From the NCBI RefSeq assembly GCF_041296385.1, contig NW_027184085.1, forward strand, positions 57,694,109-57,758,108: a stretch of 64,000 bases of DNA. Reading direction: 5' to 3'. Of the stretch, positions 23,312 to 38,688 are shown in pieces (the stretch's first letter is position 1; each line of letters begins with the position of its first letter). Both the position numbers and the translations under genes were made by a program. The DNA is from Aphelocoma coerulescens (taxonomy: Eukaryota; Chordata; Aves; Passeriformes; Corvidae). The notes beneath the pieces are model-generated. The model saw only the letters and a program-made list of their open reading frames with translations, had not been told where the DNA came from and did no database searches.

Positions 23312-26300
23312 ATGTTTCTTTGGTTGTTTCTCTACACGAAAAACCAAAGCTGTTGCCAGCGTCAGATTGTTCGCAATTGTCTGCTGTGACATTGCATAGA
23401 AATATCACATGTCCCTGCACTGCTGGATGATTTTTCTATGCCTTATTGACTTAAAGGAAACGGTAAAACATTTCAGGCAGTTGAATATGAAGTAATCCTG
23501 GCTCAGCAGTGAGATGCATATCTCTGGCATTGTTCTTCCCCTTGCCAAACGTAGTCTCAGCCAGCTGCTATTTTAGATTTCATCCTTGACATATCCCTTC
23601 TGTTTGCATTATTTGTGTCTTCTTTTTTTCTAGTTTATGTCATTCTCCTGTATGGAATAAATAAGAAAAAAACCTCAATAAGAATATTATCAGGAAAAAG
23701 CTAATGAGCAAAATAACCTCATCTGACATAAAATCTTGAGCATAACTATGCAGGTAGCTGCTGTCCAAAAGAAACAAAAATTTACTTGCCACACCTAATT
23801 TCTCTGGGGTATACATGATCTATTTATCACTCATCTTGTATCTCCTTCTCCTACTTTAGCTCCTTTCGTTTAGATGTATAATTTATGGAATCCTGCCTTT
23901 CCATACTTTCACTCCATATTCATGCTGCATTTTCCCTCATGGTCAGAATCACAACACTATGGCAAGAAATGACAACGTAGACAAGCCATTTATAGCCGAG
24001 TCTCTACTTCATTCTGATTGCAGAATGGCTTAGGCTAAATGTGCTAGGGAAGCATCAAGTGCTTGGGGATTACCCTGCAGTAGAATTAATTTAACTTCTA
24101 ACCTGCTTCAATTATTGCATCAACTACCCCATCAACAACAGACAAGGCAAATTCATCATATGCTTAGATATTCATGTTCATTAGAAAGCACTGTATATGA
24201 GAGTTAGTCAAACTAGATTTCCAACATAAGTAGTCACAAATAGAAGCTTTTACATATATTGTGAACATCATGATACACTGAAAAACTACCCCATTAGCTA
24301 AGTGGATGAAGGTTTATGGTCAAAATTATGGCTGGCTACAGAAACCTACTATTTTTAAGATTTCAAGGAAAAAGTAAGTATACAGAAATAATGTATATAA
24401 TGTATATCTTCTTTGAGTTGTTTTCATCTGCCATCCACCAGTTGGAGAGTTTTACTTCACCCCGTTGGCATATTATCGTGCTTTAAGATAATGGAATTTT
24501 TTTTAATGGATGAAACATACATTAACAGCTCCAACTTCTATAATGGATGGGACCAATTCAACCTCTCAAGAACTACCAAGAATTTTATGTTGCCAATTCT
24601 TATTTTGCTTTGTTGTTTTGACATTGCTCTTCAGAGTAAACTGCATACTGTCAGTAAATCCATGATGAAGAGAAGTGGCTCAACTAAGTTAAAATGATCC
24701 TTTTCAGCATGCTTCTCTCTCTCACATATATATATTTTCTTTAAGAAGATGTACAGAATTCAAAGTGTTTGTTGAAGTGTTGAAGGATCTCACACAGAGT
24801 GGAATTCTGGCTCTAGTGAAAAGAAAAAACTAAAATTTCCACTGACTTCACTGGGGTCAAGATTTTACTTGAAAGACGTCATTTTTCCTTATTGCAAAAG
24901 TCAACTTATTTGGCCCTTAACCTGTGCTTGCTTTTTGCAGATCCTGTGAAACAGACCCATAAACTTCAGCTCTTTCTGAGGGATTTAGAGAGCGTAAAAC
25001 CTGCTAAAATTGAAAATCTTTTATTTGACGTAGTTCTATACTTTTGAAATTAGGCTGTTGTCACTGTTTAAAATATGTTCAGGTTTGTAGTAATGGGGTC
25101 AAATTTCAGGTTACTCCTATAGTATCAGGTCTCTCAGTTCTGCTAGACAGACAGTCTTAAAAGCAATGCTGTATTTCTGAGTGGAATAAGCCTAGGCTCA
25201 TTCCTTTTCTTTTAGATTTGGGGAGGACATTATGTGGAAAGACAAAAGAAATGCATAGTTGATGGGAATAGACACTTATTCATTCCACCGAAGTGTCATT
25301 ATTAAAAACTAAGGAATAAGTTTTTACCACTTGGTTTTTGGTTTTTTGTGCTGTTTTTTTTTTTTGGTTGGTTTGTTTTTGGTTTTATTTCTGTTCATAT
25401 TTTTGATGTTATGGCACATTTCCAATCTACATAAAGCAGCATACAATCCCACACAACTACAGGTAAAAATACCTATGTGCCTTGTTTAGGCAAAGCAAAT
25501 TATTTGAAACACATATGGTTATGAAATTCAAGAGAGATAAAAGAATAAGGGTGGGTGCTGTTCAATGAATGTTGGAGAAATGCTGACAGATTTTTAGCTA
25601 CAGAAGTATTAGGGAGCCGTGGCATGGTAATAGTATAAGCTGTGCAAAGAGAGTCTGTAACAGGATTAAGCTGGATAAACCTTTCTCCTTACACATGAAA
25701 GAACACCTTTATAAGTCACTGTTTTTCTCAGTTATAATCCTTGAAGTCCAATTCATGAAAACTTTATCACATAGGATTTTCAGTCAAGGAGGCTAGCAGT
25801 CTAAAAAGTAGGGCAGGAGTTAGATCTATCAGCTCATGTTTGAACATGCAAGTACATTCATTTGCTTTAAAAAGAAATTTTTGTGGTAAATAAAGGACAA
25901 TGCATCAGACCAATCTTTATTTACTGCAATGATTTTTGCTTTTTACATGAGAAGAGAAAAATGCAAGCACCTATACTCTATGATGAGCTGAAATATTTGA
26001 AGACCCTAATGGTTGGGTGCTTTGCACATGTTACTGGAGGTGACTAGAAATGGCAAAAGGAACACATTTACTTGCTCCTCCAGCTTCCCTCCTGAAACAT
26101 TGACACACCTCAGTGTATTTAGGGATTGCAAGCACAGAATTTTCATACTTTCTGGTCAGCTGTAACCATCACAGCAAACTGGTAGGCCTCTGGAAAACAA
26201 ACACACCATGAAAATACCATGAAAAATTCACCTGTCCTTTGCATTCACCTTTTCTGAAAGTATAAATATCCAGCAACAATATCCAAAAAGTCACTCATAT

Positions 26301-28422
26301 CTTTCACTACTCTTGGTGAAATCTGATTCAAAGTGAGAAATCCATGAAGTACACAGTAATAAGCAGGTTGTTATTATAGACTAGAGAGGAAGGACTCTGT
26401 GTGCACAGGATGGTAGAGAAGACTGAAGGGATAACCAGCCAAAGTAAGCAGGCTGCAGGCAAAATGGGCAGCAAAATGAAGGAAAAGATAGCAAATTAGA
26501 AATGCATTATAGAAGAACTCAGACCAAGACTGAACAGTATGGAGGTAAAAATATCCACGCTGCTGTTTGTGTGCTTCCCTTAGCCTAGGGAATAAGTCTT
26601 AACCAAGGCATGGAGATTTATTCTCTTTTCCTGTCACCTAGCTTTGCTTCATGACTGTAATTAGAAAGAGTAAAGCTCTTCCATATATCAGAACCTAAAT
26701 ATTTTTTCTTCTAGAAGTCTTTGACAACATGTTTTCTTTGTAAGTTAAATCTCTCTTGTTACTTCCCCATTTACAACAGCAAATTTAATGTGATTTTTTT
26801 CCTGCAAGATTGTCATGCTACCTCCTTTATATCCATGAAGAAAAGATGAAGTTTTTCTTCTGTTGCTGCTGGATACTCTCCATTATTTATTTATAACAAA
26901 TAACCATCAAATTGAACTCTTTTTTGTTGCTGTTGATTTCCTGTTAAAAACCGTACATGGGAAAATCTGTGATGGAATTAACTGCAACTTCTTAAATATA
27001 CCAAAAGAATGGCAAAATTAGAACTGAGTTTCTGAGTTTGACTCTGAGAGCATGCCTGTGTGACAGGCTGATGGCTGAAGCTACAATGCCTTAGCGTTGC
27101 AGTGGGCCTGATGTAGCATGTTTGCCCTTCAGCAAAACTCGCAGCAGGCCCTACTGCTTAATTACAGCACTTGACTATCACTGCTGGAATCACTTCCAGA
27201 TTGGAATAGGCCATCACCATCTGCCTGCTGGGGCACAGGCAGTGGGGCTTGCACCCGCGTAGGAAGACATACTTCCAGCTTTCTCTCTAGCAAGTGTTGG
27301 GAACATCTTCCATTTCCAGCTGCTACCTGTAGCATACAGGATCATGACACTTACTTTACAGTAAATACTGTTTAAAACAGATCATGCAGTTTAACTACCA
27401 TGTTTCCTGCCATAATATTCGGTAAAGATAAACTCTCATGTTCAAAGAAAAATTATTTTGAAGGAGTCGGTTTCTGCTAATGTAACTTCATGAATTATGA
27501 GAAGCATGAAGAAAGAAGTGGCAGAAAAGCATAAAAGCAACCAATTCAGCTAGTACCTACCTCTTTCCAATATATCAATCCTGAAATTACCTCCATCATT
27601 ATTTAGCACTGACATTAAGAATTCTTATTTAACTCTTAAAATTCTCAAATTATGCTTTCTTGACACAGGGCTGCACTGTTAGGTTAGTTTTCTTCTATTG
27701 CTGTAATACTTAATTTCAGATATTCCAGTTCTGAATACGTCATTGCTGAGGTAAGTAGGCCAACATATGAGATGAAAATAACAGTGGATTTCACTTCTTA
27801 ATATTCAATATACTACCAAAAATTTGATTTCTTTTAAAAAACTGTAGAGCTGACTCAGGACAATAGCCACAAAATCAGTCACTAGTTCATCTATACAAGA
27901 CAGAATTCACAGTTCCACTCTTTAAGCCATATTTTGAGGGCTAGTTCTCTGGTCACAGGTGATGGGTACATTTCAGTCTTACATGAGTGACAAAGCAAGT
28001 ACATCAAATGAACTGTAAAGACAAAGGCCTCCATTTTCTGCTGACTAGTCTCTGCCAAACTTTCTATAATTCAGTAATTTCACATGGCACAGGGAAAGCA
28101 ATGAGTGTCTGGTCTTTTCCGATGCTTGCAAAGGTGGCAAGGCTTTCTAAAAGAGGGTTTGTACACCAATATGGTGTCTGTAAGCTATTCCCAATCACTG
28201 TAAGGTCTCCTTTGAGAGAGTTGACCTCTTGTTTTATCTGCAGAGACCATTGTTATGAAGTGGACAACCCCTGACACTAAGAGTATCATATAAGAAACAA
28301 TTGACCAGTTTCAGCTTAGATTAGACAGAGCCATGGATGTTTTGGTGCCCTGGATTCTGAAGGAAAGAAAACATTCAGACCCAGGCTTCATCCAGAAATA
28401 ACATGCTTTGTTTGAGTTCCTG

Positions 28423-28447
28423 GGGGAAGGGGAGGTGGGGGGGGGAA
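28423..28447 (+). repeat. G-rich run with quadruplex potential
   Basis: A short stretch of G-runs separated by A or T includes a run of ten Gs ending near 28,446. Four or more G-runs of at least three lie within 25 bp, so a G-quadruplex is possible. No gene context was found. Confidence 0.7.
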
Positions 28448-31400
28448 ACCGTGACCTCCTGCTTTGCCTGCTTTTGTGCAGCCTAAATTCTATCTATAAG
28501 AAGGAATGAAACAGTCAGCATTTCAGAAGCTTACCAAATAAATTACTAGTGCCACGTCTATTTGTAATTATAGGTCAGTTCTTAATACTGCTGTAAACCA
28601 CACATTCCAGGGCTGTGCAGGCACTTAAGAGCATATTTTAATCTCTTTGGATAAAAGAAGCTGCCATTGGCAACAATAAAAGAAATGCAGACCAAGTCCC
28701 CTGGTTCTTACTACAAAATTATGCTTTTCACTACTTTAAACAACTCCCCCAGCATACAAGCTGCATGCCCTCACATACCACCCATACAAAGCTATTTCTT
28801 GTGACAGTTTCAGCTACATTATGGAAAAACTCCATCTCATACTGTATCACAGCACCACACTGACAGTGCTCTCATGATATAATGTCTGGAGAGTATGATA
28901 AAAATATCAGAGGCAATGTCTTATAAAAAGCACTCACTGCTATTGGCTCCACACGTGTCAGATCCAAATGTATCCGATCCAAAGAAGCCGCAGGCAAGTG
29001 TCAATGGCAGAGGCTTTGCTTCCTATGGATATAATTGATCCTTTTGGATTTTGGAAGTTGTACAAGGACAATAAGAGTTGTCTTTTTTTACTGTATGAGT
29101 AGTGTTCAAAATTAAGGAAAAACTACGTCAATTATCCTTTGTACTGGATGGTATGGGAAGCATGCAACAACAGCTACAAATTCCTGCTGGTACACTGAGA
29201 CATTCCTTTGCCCTGAGATCCTTTACCTCCTAAAACCAGGTATGGGAGGCCGCAAAGAACACTTGTTCTGGCTTCTCTGGCTCTGTCACATGCAGCTGTT
29301 ACTGGCGGGGAGGGAAGGGTGTAAGGTACTCCTTGTGCCCACCAGCTTAATGAGGGTTCAGGATCCTCATTGCCGCTCTTTCTGATGCTCTGGCCCCTCC
29401 CTTGCCCAGAAGCTCTGTGCTGTGCTCTGTGTCTGTCACCCAGTCCTTCAGCTATCCCACTAATCATGGTGTGATTCAGCCTCCCAGATGGGCATGGCTG
29501 GCAGGCAGGGCTTAATCAAGACCCTAAATATTTTCCTTTGTGTTGAGAGAAAGAAGTGCTAAGCTGATGTTCTGGCTCTTATGTTAGACCTACTGAAGCA
29601 CTGACCTCAGGAACTGAAGGACAAGATGGACCTTGACACTCTAAACATCCACTTTACCTATTCAGTGTATATTTAATGATAAAAATTAAAAAGGAAAAGT
29701 TTTAAACTATATCTGAGTTCATGTAAAATCAGTGGGGAAAAAAAAGCGAAGTATTTTTCTACCCTTTGTTTGCTTCCCATTTCCAAGGTCTGTTGTCCTG
29801 CTGATGAACATCCAGCATCCTGCTGATGTTAATGACTGGTAGGCCAAATTTTGGAGATTTCATCAGTGGTTGCAGTGTCACTATCTAAATGGTGTGGCTT
29901 TAAGTGAGTAGTACCACCCTTTTCTCTCAAATATGATACAGCTCATCCTGAAATGATTGACAAGTTCAGCTTGACACTATTCAGGCAGCAAATAGATTTG
30001 AATTTCGGGTCACTTCAGAAAGGATGAGGCAAACAAGAAAGTTCCTCTGCTTCTAAGAGAGATTATTCATGTTGCATGAAATGCTTCTTTTCTTTGCAAA
30101 GGAGGATGAAAAAGCTCTTTGCATTGATGAATGCCTTCGACATTCTCTTGGGAGGAAGAACTTTTGTCTTTCAATAACTATTTTGTGCATTATGCAAAGT
30201 GGAAGACTTTAAAATAAAACAGTTCACAAGCCCATTTCCAGACTTCTCAGGTATTGGATTGCATGGTGGCTGGAATACACTAAAGGGAACTGTTTACATC
30301 CCCAAAGGCAGACAATGTGACTGAATCTGGAGCTGCCAAGTCTTGGTGTATTTTCTCATAACTGAATTGCCACAAAAAAGGGTTGCTGTCAGCCTGCCCA
30401 GCCTGTCACATCTTTTCCTGTTTTGTTACCTTTTAAAAGTACTCTAAAATGAAAGTACATTGTTTCTGATAAGTGTGGGGTTTGGCTTGCTTGGGTTTGG
30501 TTTTAAGCATGAAACAGGCTCTGAAATGTTAAATGCCAAGTACGAAGGTGTGCTTGTGTGTTTGTTTTTCTGCAAGAAAACTCAATGTATGTTTGCCTTT
30601 TTTTGGGTGTATTTATTTTAGGCTTAGACAGGCTGTGATGACATCAAGCCTTGACTATCATTTTGAACTACTAGAATTTGAGCTTCTGTCATAAGCTATA
30701 GCAGCTTTAGAGGTATTTTGTGTCAGTACTTTGACACACAGAAGCTGCAGGACAGGTTTTCCTGTCTTATACAGTAAGTCTGATTCTGTTCACACAAAAT
30801 GCCATTGCCAAGGAGAAGCCACTAGCTGGGGTAAAGGTAGCTGCATATGTCTTGTAGCTTAAATGAGGGTCACAGCAGTAATATGAATTCTCATCTAGCA
30901 GTATTGGAACTGATTTCAAAGTGCAGGTGAAAAAAACCCTAATTTATTTCTGTGAATTATTTTCCATATCATTCTTATTGAAACTTTTCAACATGCAGAC
31001 ATTAGTCGCAATTACAAAACCTTTTATTCATACACTGTAAATTAAGGGTTTCAAATGTGACAGGTTAATGTAGGTGAACAATACTGCATATAGAGAAAAA
31101 GGATGTTATGACTTCTGCTGTGGTGATGTTTGCTGGTGGGTTGGTGTCTGAACACACGCAGAGCACTGCGGAACTGAGGTCTCAGTGGGCATAAATTCAA
31201 ATCAGAAGGAACATTTAGTCAGGAGGATTGAACAGTGAAATCGGGTACTTTCCACATAATGTTTAAATTTTTATTTTTTGTTGATGCTGCTTCCTTGAAA
31301 AATGATGTTGTTTAGTTTGCCCACTTCACCGAGGGAAGGGCCCAGTGCCATTATCCTTTGGAAACAAGTATGCTTTGGAGAAACATTCCAAGACAGTGTA

Positions 31401-32017
31401 AACACTGTATAAGCATATAAAGAAAACAAGTCTTTTCTTTTCCAAACCTTTAATGAATGCAGTTCCTACATGCACTGGCAAATTAGGAATATAAAAAAGC
31501 CCAATAAAAAGGATGAAATCAGAGCTCCATTTTAAAGGCTAGCATGAGTTATGCAGGCCACTGGTGCATTAGGAGAATGATGAGATAATCTTTCACCACC
31601 TCTTTTCTTGTTTTGCCTTTTAAAAATGTTCTTTTTGAAGCGTTCTTATTGTGCCACAAACCAATTTTTATACAGACCAGTATTTTACATTTATTTCACA
31701 CAGCAGTGACTCTTTGGTTTGTGTTTTATTATAAAGCACTTAAGGGATTATAACTGTGCAGCATCACCAGTTGTTTTATTCCTCTGCCATGAAGGAGAAA
31801 AAACTAATGTACATGAAATACATTAGGCAATAAAGAGAAGAAATGAAGAATGATCAAAGGTACTGAAAATTCTCTTGCATAAAAGGCCAGAGAATAATTA
31901 GTGGAACTCATAATTTTCTAATAAAGAAAAAATCATGAAATTTGATTTGATTTGAAAAGTGTAGGTGAATTTATTCTGTTAAAGTTTGAAATCATGGCTC
32001 AAAGGAATGAATTATTC

Positions 32018-32055
32018 ATTATTATTATTATTGTTATTATTATTATTATTATTAT
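32018..32055. repeat. ATT trinucleotide microsatellite
   Basis: About a dozen ATT/TTA units with one GTT interruption near 32,033. It is an ordinary vertebrate microsatellite, likely variable in length. Confidence 0.95.
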
Positions 32056-35000
32056 CCACTTAGATTTAAAACAAAATTTACAGCAAGCCATCCCTCAATC
32101 TAAATAAATTGTCTTTTAGACGTAAGATAACTTCAGCAAATTTTAAAAGGCACATTGAAAAGATATGGTGAGAAATTTGGATCTACAGAAAAAGCAGAAT
32201 TTTCAAAACCACCCAGATTATGAGTATTGTTTTGAAAATCTAGAGTTGCTTCACTTAAGCATTTATTGCTAACACATCGTAACTTCTTTTGTGTGTAATG
32301 AGCCAAGACTGTTTTGCAACTCCATGCCACAGAAAAAAATAATGTCTACTTCCCTGATAGAAACACAGAACATTATTCTACCATTCAGAGGATAATCAAT
32401 TACTATAGTTCAACTCATTTAAAGAACGATGTCAGGTAATGTCCCAGAATCTTTTGCATGCACCAAAATCAGTGGCAATTTTTTTTCTTGCTTCCAGAGT
32501 CAAGATTTTAGCTTCAGGGGTTTCTTGCTACAAAGACTTTACACAAATTTACACAAAGGCAGAGCAGATACAAAGATAAAATCCAAGGCCCTAAAGAATG
32601 GAAAAGGTCATTTCAGTGGCACAAGAAAGCAGTTAGTCTTTAGTTTGTTATGCTTTGTGACTAACAACAGCAGCACTGTAAACTGAACTTCTGCAATCCC
32701 CTCAATGAAGTGCATGCCTGAGACAGAGAAATAACATCACTGGGAAAGCTAAGTAGCAGTATCCCACTTGGAAGCTGAAGCACTACATGGCTGTGCATGG
32801 CACACTAGTGATGGAGCTGAGATCAGACCCTCTGCAGTGCTCCAGACATCAACAGTCTTTTTCTGCTTGCCCCGAGATTTTGTCCTCATTTTCAAAGCAG
32901 AGTATCTCCTTCCAGCAACAGCATATAGCTTGTGTTCCAACAGAGCAAAATTAAAATGGAGCTGGTATTGTAAAAATGAAACCACCAGGGAATGATAATC
33001 TTTTGGCTACTGATACCTTTCAACTTGCCAGGTTCGCCCAGCCCGTTTTTTGATAAAATCCATCCCTGTGGTGTTTCCTGATACTATATATCAACTTTTA
33101 AACAATGACACATTTGTGTTGCACCCAGTATTTTGAGCACATTTCACACTTTGTGAAAATGTAGTAAATTAACCATGCAACGAACAGCTTTGGACATGCT
33201 GAAACAAAAACCCTTCCATACATATTTCATCTCCTTAGATCATTTCTGAAGTAATCTTTGGTTCTTCCTGTTCTTTGCCTAATTTTTTTCCACAAACACA
33301 CAGGCACACTATTGTTGTATATTGGCTTGTTTGCAGAGGTATAACTATTAAGTCTGGAAGTTGGGTGATTTTCTCTTTATTTACTGGCTTTTAGTAATTA
33401 ATAAAAATATATATTTAAAAAAATTTGTATATCTACATATTTAAATTTTTTTTCAGGCATAAAATAGAGAACAGAAAATAATACTTTTGTGAATTTGGAA
33501 GTATTTCATGTAAATTTTTCTATATACCTGGCAGGCATTAATTACATTAGTGATGCACAGTACCTGCACTCTTTTATTATTGTTCCTAGAACAATTTATA
33601 GATACAGAGATTGGAATTTGGAGCTTGTGATATGATCAAAGATAAAAGACAAGTGTCTGGCAAAAGCTAACCCATAATTCAGTATTCTTAATATCCGGTC
33701 TCCCTCTCAGTTGATCCCTTGTGAAATATTTAACTGGTTATCACTTGTAAAACCCTGACATTGCCCATGGTATTTGTAGATCTGTCCTTTCTTCAGGAAA
33801 TCTTCTCATGGGTCGAGTTAGAAGTATTCATCTCCACATTAGAGGATAGGTTTTTTTCTCAAATGTATTTTTTACTGGTTAGGTCACGTATAGTTAACAT
33901 TCTTGTGGAGGAAGAGGATGCATTTTATTTTAAAGTATTTATTAGCTCTTTTCTGGAATCGCTTTCAGATTTTATAGCCCTTTCATCTCCAACTCAAAAT
34001 CTGACCTGAAGGCTCTCTTCCTGTTCTGGGCCATCACAGGAGCACATGGAGAGTGATTGTTGGAGACAAAGACAGACTGATGTGTTCGATGAGGAAAGAA
34101 ACCCAGCTGAAACTGATGTACTGGTTTTAGCATCTGGGCAAGGTTGATGCCGCAGATCAAGGAGGGTGTTAGTTTGTCAGACACCTGGTGAATAAAGGAA
34201 ACATCACCCCCCTAAGGGAGACTCTGGCACGGAGACTGAGGCTGGCCATTCTTGCTGTTGAAAACTGGGATGGATCTCAGAAGTGGAGCTGGTTAACATA
34301 TGTCTGCCTCCAAAAGCTGCAGCTGTGCCCCCTGGCATCCTGAAATACTGCAGAGGAAGGGAATACAGAGGACTGTTGGGAATCACTGCTTATGTACCAT
34401 CTAGCAGTTACTTCTTCCATGTAGATAATCATCTAGCATGATCTAGCATGTTCTTCTTCACAACCAGGTTCAGGGGTTCTCTTTGTACCTGCTCAGCATT
34501 TTAATAAGTTTGTGTCTATATTCTTGGAAGCAGCATCTGTGAGGACTTTCACTGGCCCTGCCTGTTCTAATACACCACAGGAACCACATCTTCCATTTCT
34601 CTGTAGGGAAATGGAGCAGAAATTAGGAAGGCTGTCTTTTACCTTTAAATGTTTTTCTCACCACCTTTAAAATAATAGGCAGCTTGGGGTTTCCTGTAGG
34701 TATTGAGGTAAATTGTATTACCAGGATAAAAATGAACCTTCTGTATTCTTCTGTACAATGCAAGCCTTTTCTTCTCTTTGTCATTACTGCACAAAATATG
34801 CTGTGTTTCTAGTAGTAACTGAGAGCTTGTAGAAGCAAATATCTGGTGCATGTAAGAAACAGCGGAAACTGGGTCATCTTTGATTCTACCCATTCACTAA
34901 AGAGGAGGTAATCCTTTAAATGCAGTTTTGTACTGGCTTGCATCAAACCACAGTATGTCATATCTGATATTTACAGTAGTTTATGTACTGAAAAAGGATG

Positions 35001-38000
35001 AGGTGAATTCAAGGTCAGGAGGATTCTGTAAATGCTATTCCTGCTGTTCTCTGTAATCCTGCATGCATGTGTGGGGAATAGTCCAATTTCTTTTTACACT
35101 TGTGAGTACTCAGACCGGGTTCTACCTAAATTGGTGCTGAACACCTGCAGACATTGGCAGATGCCAAACATCTTCCTCCAGTCCATTTCTTCTCCATAGT
35201 AATTAGATGAGCTGAAACCTTATAACCCTTATATCCTGCTCAGACACAGCTCTTACAATGATCCAGTCTAGATTTGACTTCTGTGGTTCATTGCTGATTT
35301 TGACCATTAATTTCTTCCTTGTTACAGAACACTTCATAAAGACTGGGAAGTCTGCAAATCTAGTAAGTTAGATACTTAGGGAAAATAAACACGATATAAC
35401 AATGCACCACCTGCACCGGAAAGACAGCCTGGTGGTTATAATTAATCTATAACCCAAAGGTGACCGTGGTCTTCTGCCTTTGACAAAATACACGGCTACA
35501 GCCAAAGTCTGATCTCAATTACATGCACAGAAATCAAAAACAATTTCACTGTATTCTCTGATGTAAACAAGACCAAAGTTCAGGCTTCAGTTTCTTTTTC
35601 TTTTTTTTTTTCCAAAATATGATATTCCACCAAGTTTCTGATCTACAAAAATTCTGAGTCTGTGGTAGAGCATACACAATGACATTCCACCCATCAAGAT
35701 TTGGCAACATTTAAAGTACATCTGCTGAAACTGAAAGCAAGATAATATAGACATGATCAGATATATAGACAATAAATGAAAATAGGAGGAAGGAAAAAAA
35801 AGAGATGAAACAGAAGGGCTTGAAAAAAATAAAATGCTAGAATCCAAAAGGCTCACCTCCTTGCCTTCATGACTAGTTGTTTGTTTTTTTTTCCCACACC
35901 CAGGTTATTAAACAAATGTAGCTTGGGGCAACAAGAGATTTGAGCCTTATTGACACTACAGTGATGAGCATGACATGTATTTCCCCTTCTTAGGAAAAGT
36001 AACCTAAGCACCAATATAATCCTTCAATATATTTCAAAATTTGGGAATCCAAATCTCTTGGAAATGTTCATCCAATCCTTTGTGACTGGTCCCTGTGAAT
36101 CTCTCAGGTGTGCCAGGTCTGCAGCAGGCTGTGGACACCTGCCAGGGCTGTTAGGGAGGCCAGCACACAATGGAAATAATTTGTCACCATGTGCATCACT
36201 CAGTGATGGGGGCAGCCAAGTGGCGACACAGTGGTGGCAATTCTGGGCATGGGAAGCTGCCACTAAGCCAATAAGCTCCTCTGTGCAGCCCGTGGGTGGT
36301 ACACAGCAGGGAGGAGTGATGTGGGAAAGGGCTGGAAGCTGCTAACAGTTCCCATGTTCCACCCAGCAATCCCCAAATGTGCTCCTTCTCCCAGCTACCT
36401 CTCACCTCTCTTTCCCCAGGTCCAAACACGTCAGCCAAGATGCATCCTCACAGGCATGGGGCTCCTGACTGCAAGCTGAGAGTCCATGTAATGTTGAATA
36501 GCTGCTGAGAGGGTGATGCTGATGCCCAAAGCTTAATGGGTGGCCTTGCCTCTGAGCTGTTTTCATCAAACCCAGATGGTGGTGGTGTGCCAGAGTCCTG
36601 GTGCTTTTCTTCCACATGGGTCTGTGTCTGAAGGCTGGGCCCCAAGGCTAGGGAGTCACAGACCACGAGCAGCACTGTGACACAGCGCTGAGACTCGCTT
36701 GTCAGACTGTGGTCTCTTCTCATGAGAGTCTGTCAGACAGTCTGACTTAGAAAGGAGATGGTCTTCATCTCTCTCACTGACAGGGCCTCATCTCTTGTCA
36801 CAGCCAGCAGAAGCAACCTGCTAAGGTTCCTGGTGTTGCCTCTGGGAACACATCTTGAAAACCACATGCCCTCTCCAGATACAGCCTGGTCAGAAGGCAG
36901 ACAGTGACCTCCTCTGAGCCCCATGTGTGACCAGGACTGTGACTGGGCCTGAGAGAGCACATTTTGTGGGGTTTATATTCTTCCGTTTTCCTCTTTAAAA
37001 TTTATTTATTATTTTTTGAAAACAAAAGAGCAAAATAGGAAACAAAACCAAAAACATAATTAGAGCCAAAAGAGCAAATAATATACCAGAAAGCTAAGTG
37101 TCTAAATGTTAAGAAAATACTGTGCAGCATGTCAGATGAGTGTGTTTATACTATCCTCTGACTTGTTCTCATATAGCATAAGGATCCTGGCACGTGGTAC
37201 TTTGGGATATTATTGAAGGATTCCTTCTTGAGCAGGGACCTCTGGGAGTCAGGAGGAATGCTTGGAGTGAACTATCTTCTTCTTCATACATTGTTGTCTG
37301 TAGGGTGGGCATCTTTCCCTCCAGATATGTGACATGAGTGTGAGTAGCAGGTATTACATAAATATTACCGAGAAATAAAAGACCTGGCATTGAGCAGGCT
37401 GCTCAACAGATTTCTCAAGCAACAGTACTACTATGAACAGAAGCAACCAGTTCTGTTCTCCATGATCTCTGTTTGGGAATGCATTTGCAAAGACCTGCTT
37501 CTCATCAGCATTACAGAAAATGCCAAAGATTTTACATAGTCATATTGATCTACCTGCATCTGACTTATTCTAGCACTGGTTTGCAACGTTAAATACTAAC
37601 TTCTACATTACCTGCTATAGTTCAGAAGATCTGGCTTACGCAAACCTTGAGTTCCTAGCAAACCACTGAGTCAGCATCCAGTTCTTGGAGGTTAGGGTGG
37701 GCAGAGGACACCACGACTATCTGTAACATTTCCCTCCAGCAATCAGTTTCACAGCTTTAGAGTGGTGTTAATGAGCCTTGCCTGGTAAAGGCTGTAAGGT
37801 TGAACTAATGGCTGGTTTTAAAGTACTTGGAGAGCCCTGAAGGGAAGGTGCAGTGCTAGTGAAAACTATTACAGTTATTAGCGTCTGTCAGATGCCTTAG
37901 CAGTCTGTGTGGCGTTCCTAGAGGCTCTCAAGCACTTTTCGTTCTTAATTTCATCCTGGGGGACTCTCCAGTTACTTCCATATCCAGAAGCCTGGAAGAA

Positions 38001-38287
38001 AACCTGATGTCCACTAAAACTCACTTTCTCAATGTATTTCTCTAAGCATTTACAGATATACAGGACACTTTATGAGAGTAGTTTATGGTTAAAACATCTT
38101 CTTCCAATATGTCATACATGAAATCCCTAATTAGCTTGGTCTTTGCATGTTAAGTGCCTTAATTAGTTAATTTTGAGTTAAACAATTTTTTTAATTGAAT
38201 GTTAAAGTTAACCCATCAGCCCAGGTACAAAAATCAAGTTTTATTATGATTGTTTTCACTTGTTCAAAGCAGTTTATTTGCACCAGT

Positions 38288-38332
38288 CCCAGTTAAAATC
38301 CCCCAGTTAAAAGTTCCCCAGTTAAAAATCCC
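38288..38332. repeat. Three tandem copies of a cccagttaaaa unit
   Basis: Three adjacent copies of about 15-16 bp, each beginning cccagttaaaa and ending in a C-run. They lie in the U3-like part of the putative LTR and look like a local duplication of a short regulatory unit. Confidence 0.8.
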
Positions 38333-38688
38333 TTTTCAAACTTTAAACCACTCATACCCTGTTAAGAGTTGTTTCTCCTATGTTCGTTGTCTACTTTTAT
38401 AAGTGTTTTAAGAGGTATTAGATGTATTTTAATATTTTTTTAAAGGTTCTACTTTGCACTTTAGCCTCAGGACCAACTCCAAAACCCCAGTTTCTAACAG
38501 CCAGCAGCTATTTTTAGCCCCATAGCCCTTATTCTGCAGGCAAGCTCCGTGGCAACCTCATAATGAGGACATGTTACCACCCTTACTTCAGCTGTTACCA
38601 CTCCCCTGACATCCACGCGCTATTGGTAGACAGAGATGATCTGTCAAAAGGAAAGCACCAATCACTTTGGACCAAAGGGGTGTGCTAT

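Larger units (their letters stand above)
23312..38147. other. Long gene-free interval
   Basis: Nearly 15 kb without a recognisable exon or clear transposon. It contains a T/G-rich run at about 25,340-25,385, a G-rich run at 28,423-28,447, an ATT microsatellite at 32,018-32,055, and an AT-rich patch near 33,400-33,450. A moderately GC-richer patch at 36,100-36,960 has several overlapping open frames but no motif I know. A short tandem of 'atctagcatg' lies at about 34,431-34,450. Conserved enhancers could lie here but cannot be recognised from one sequence. Confidence 0.5.

Noticed and set aside
36024..36960. A GC-richer patch with many overlapping open frames as a possible gene
   Set aside because: Frames overlap on both strands without any motif or coherent splice pattern, and I could not tie the patch to a known repeat either.
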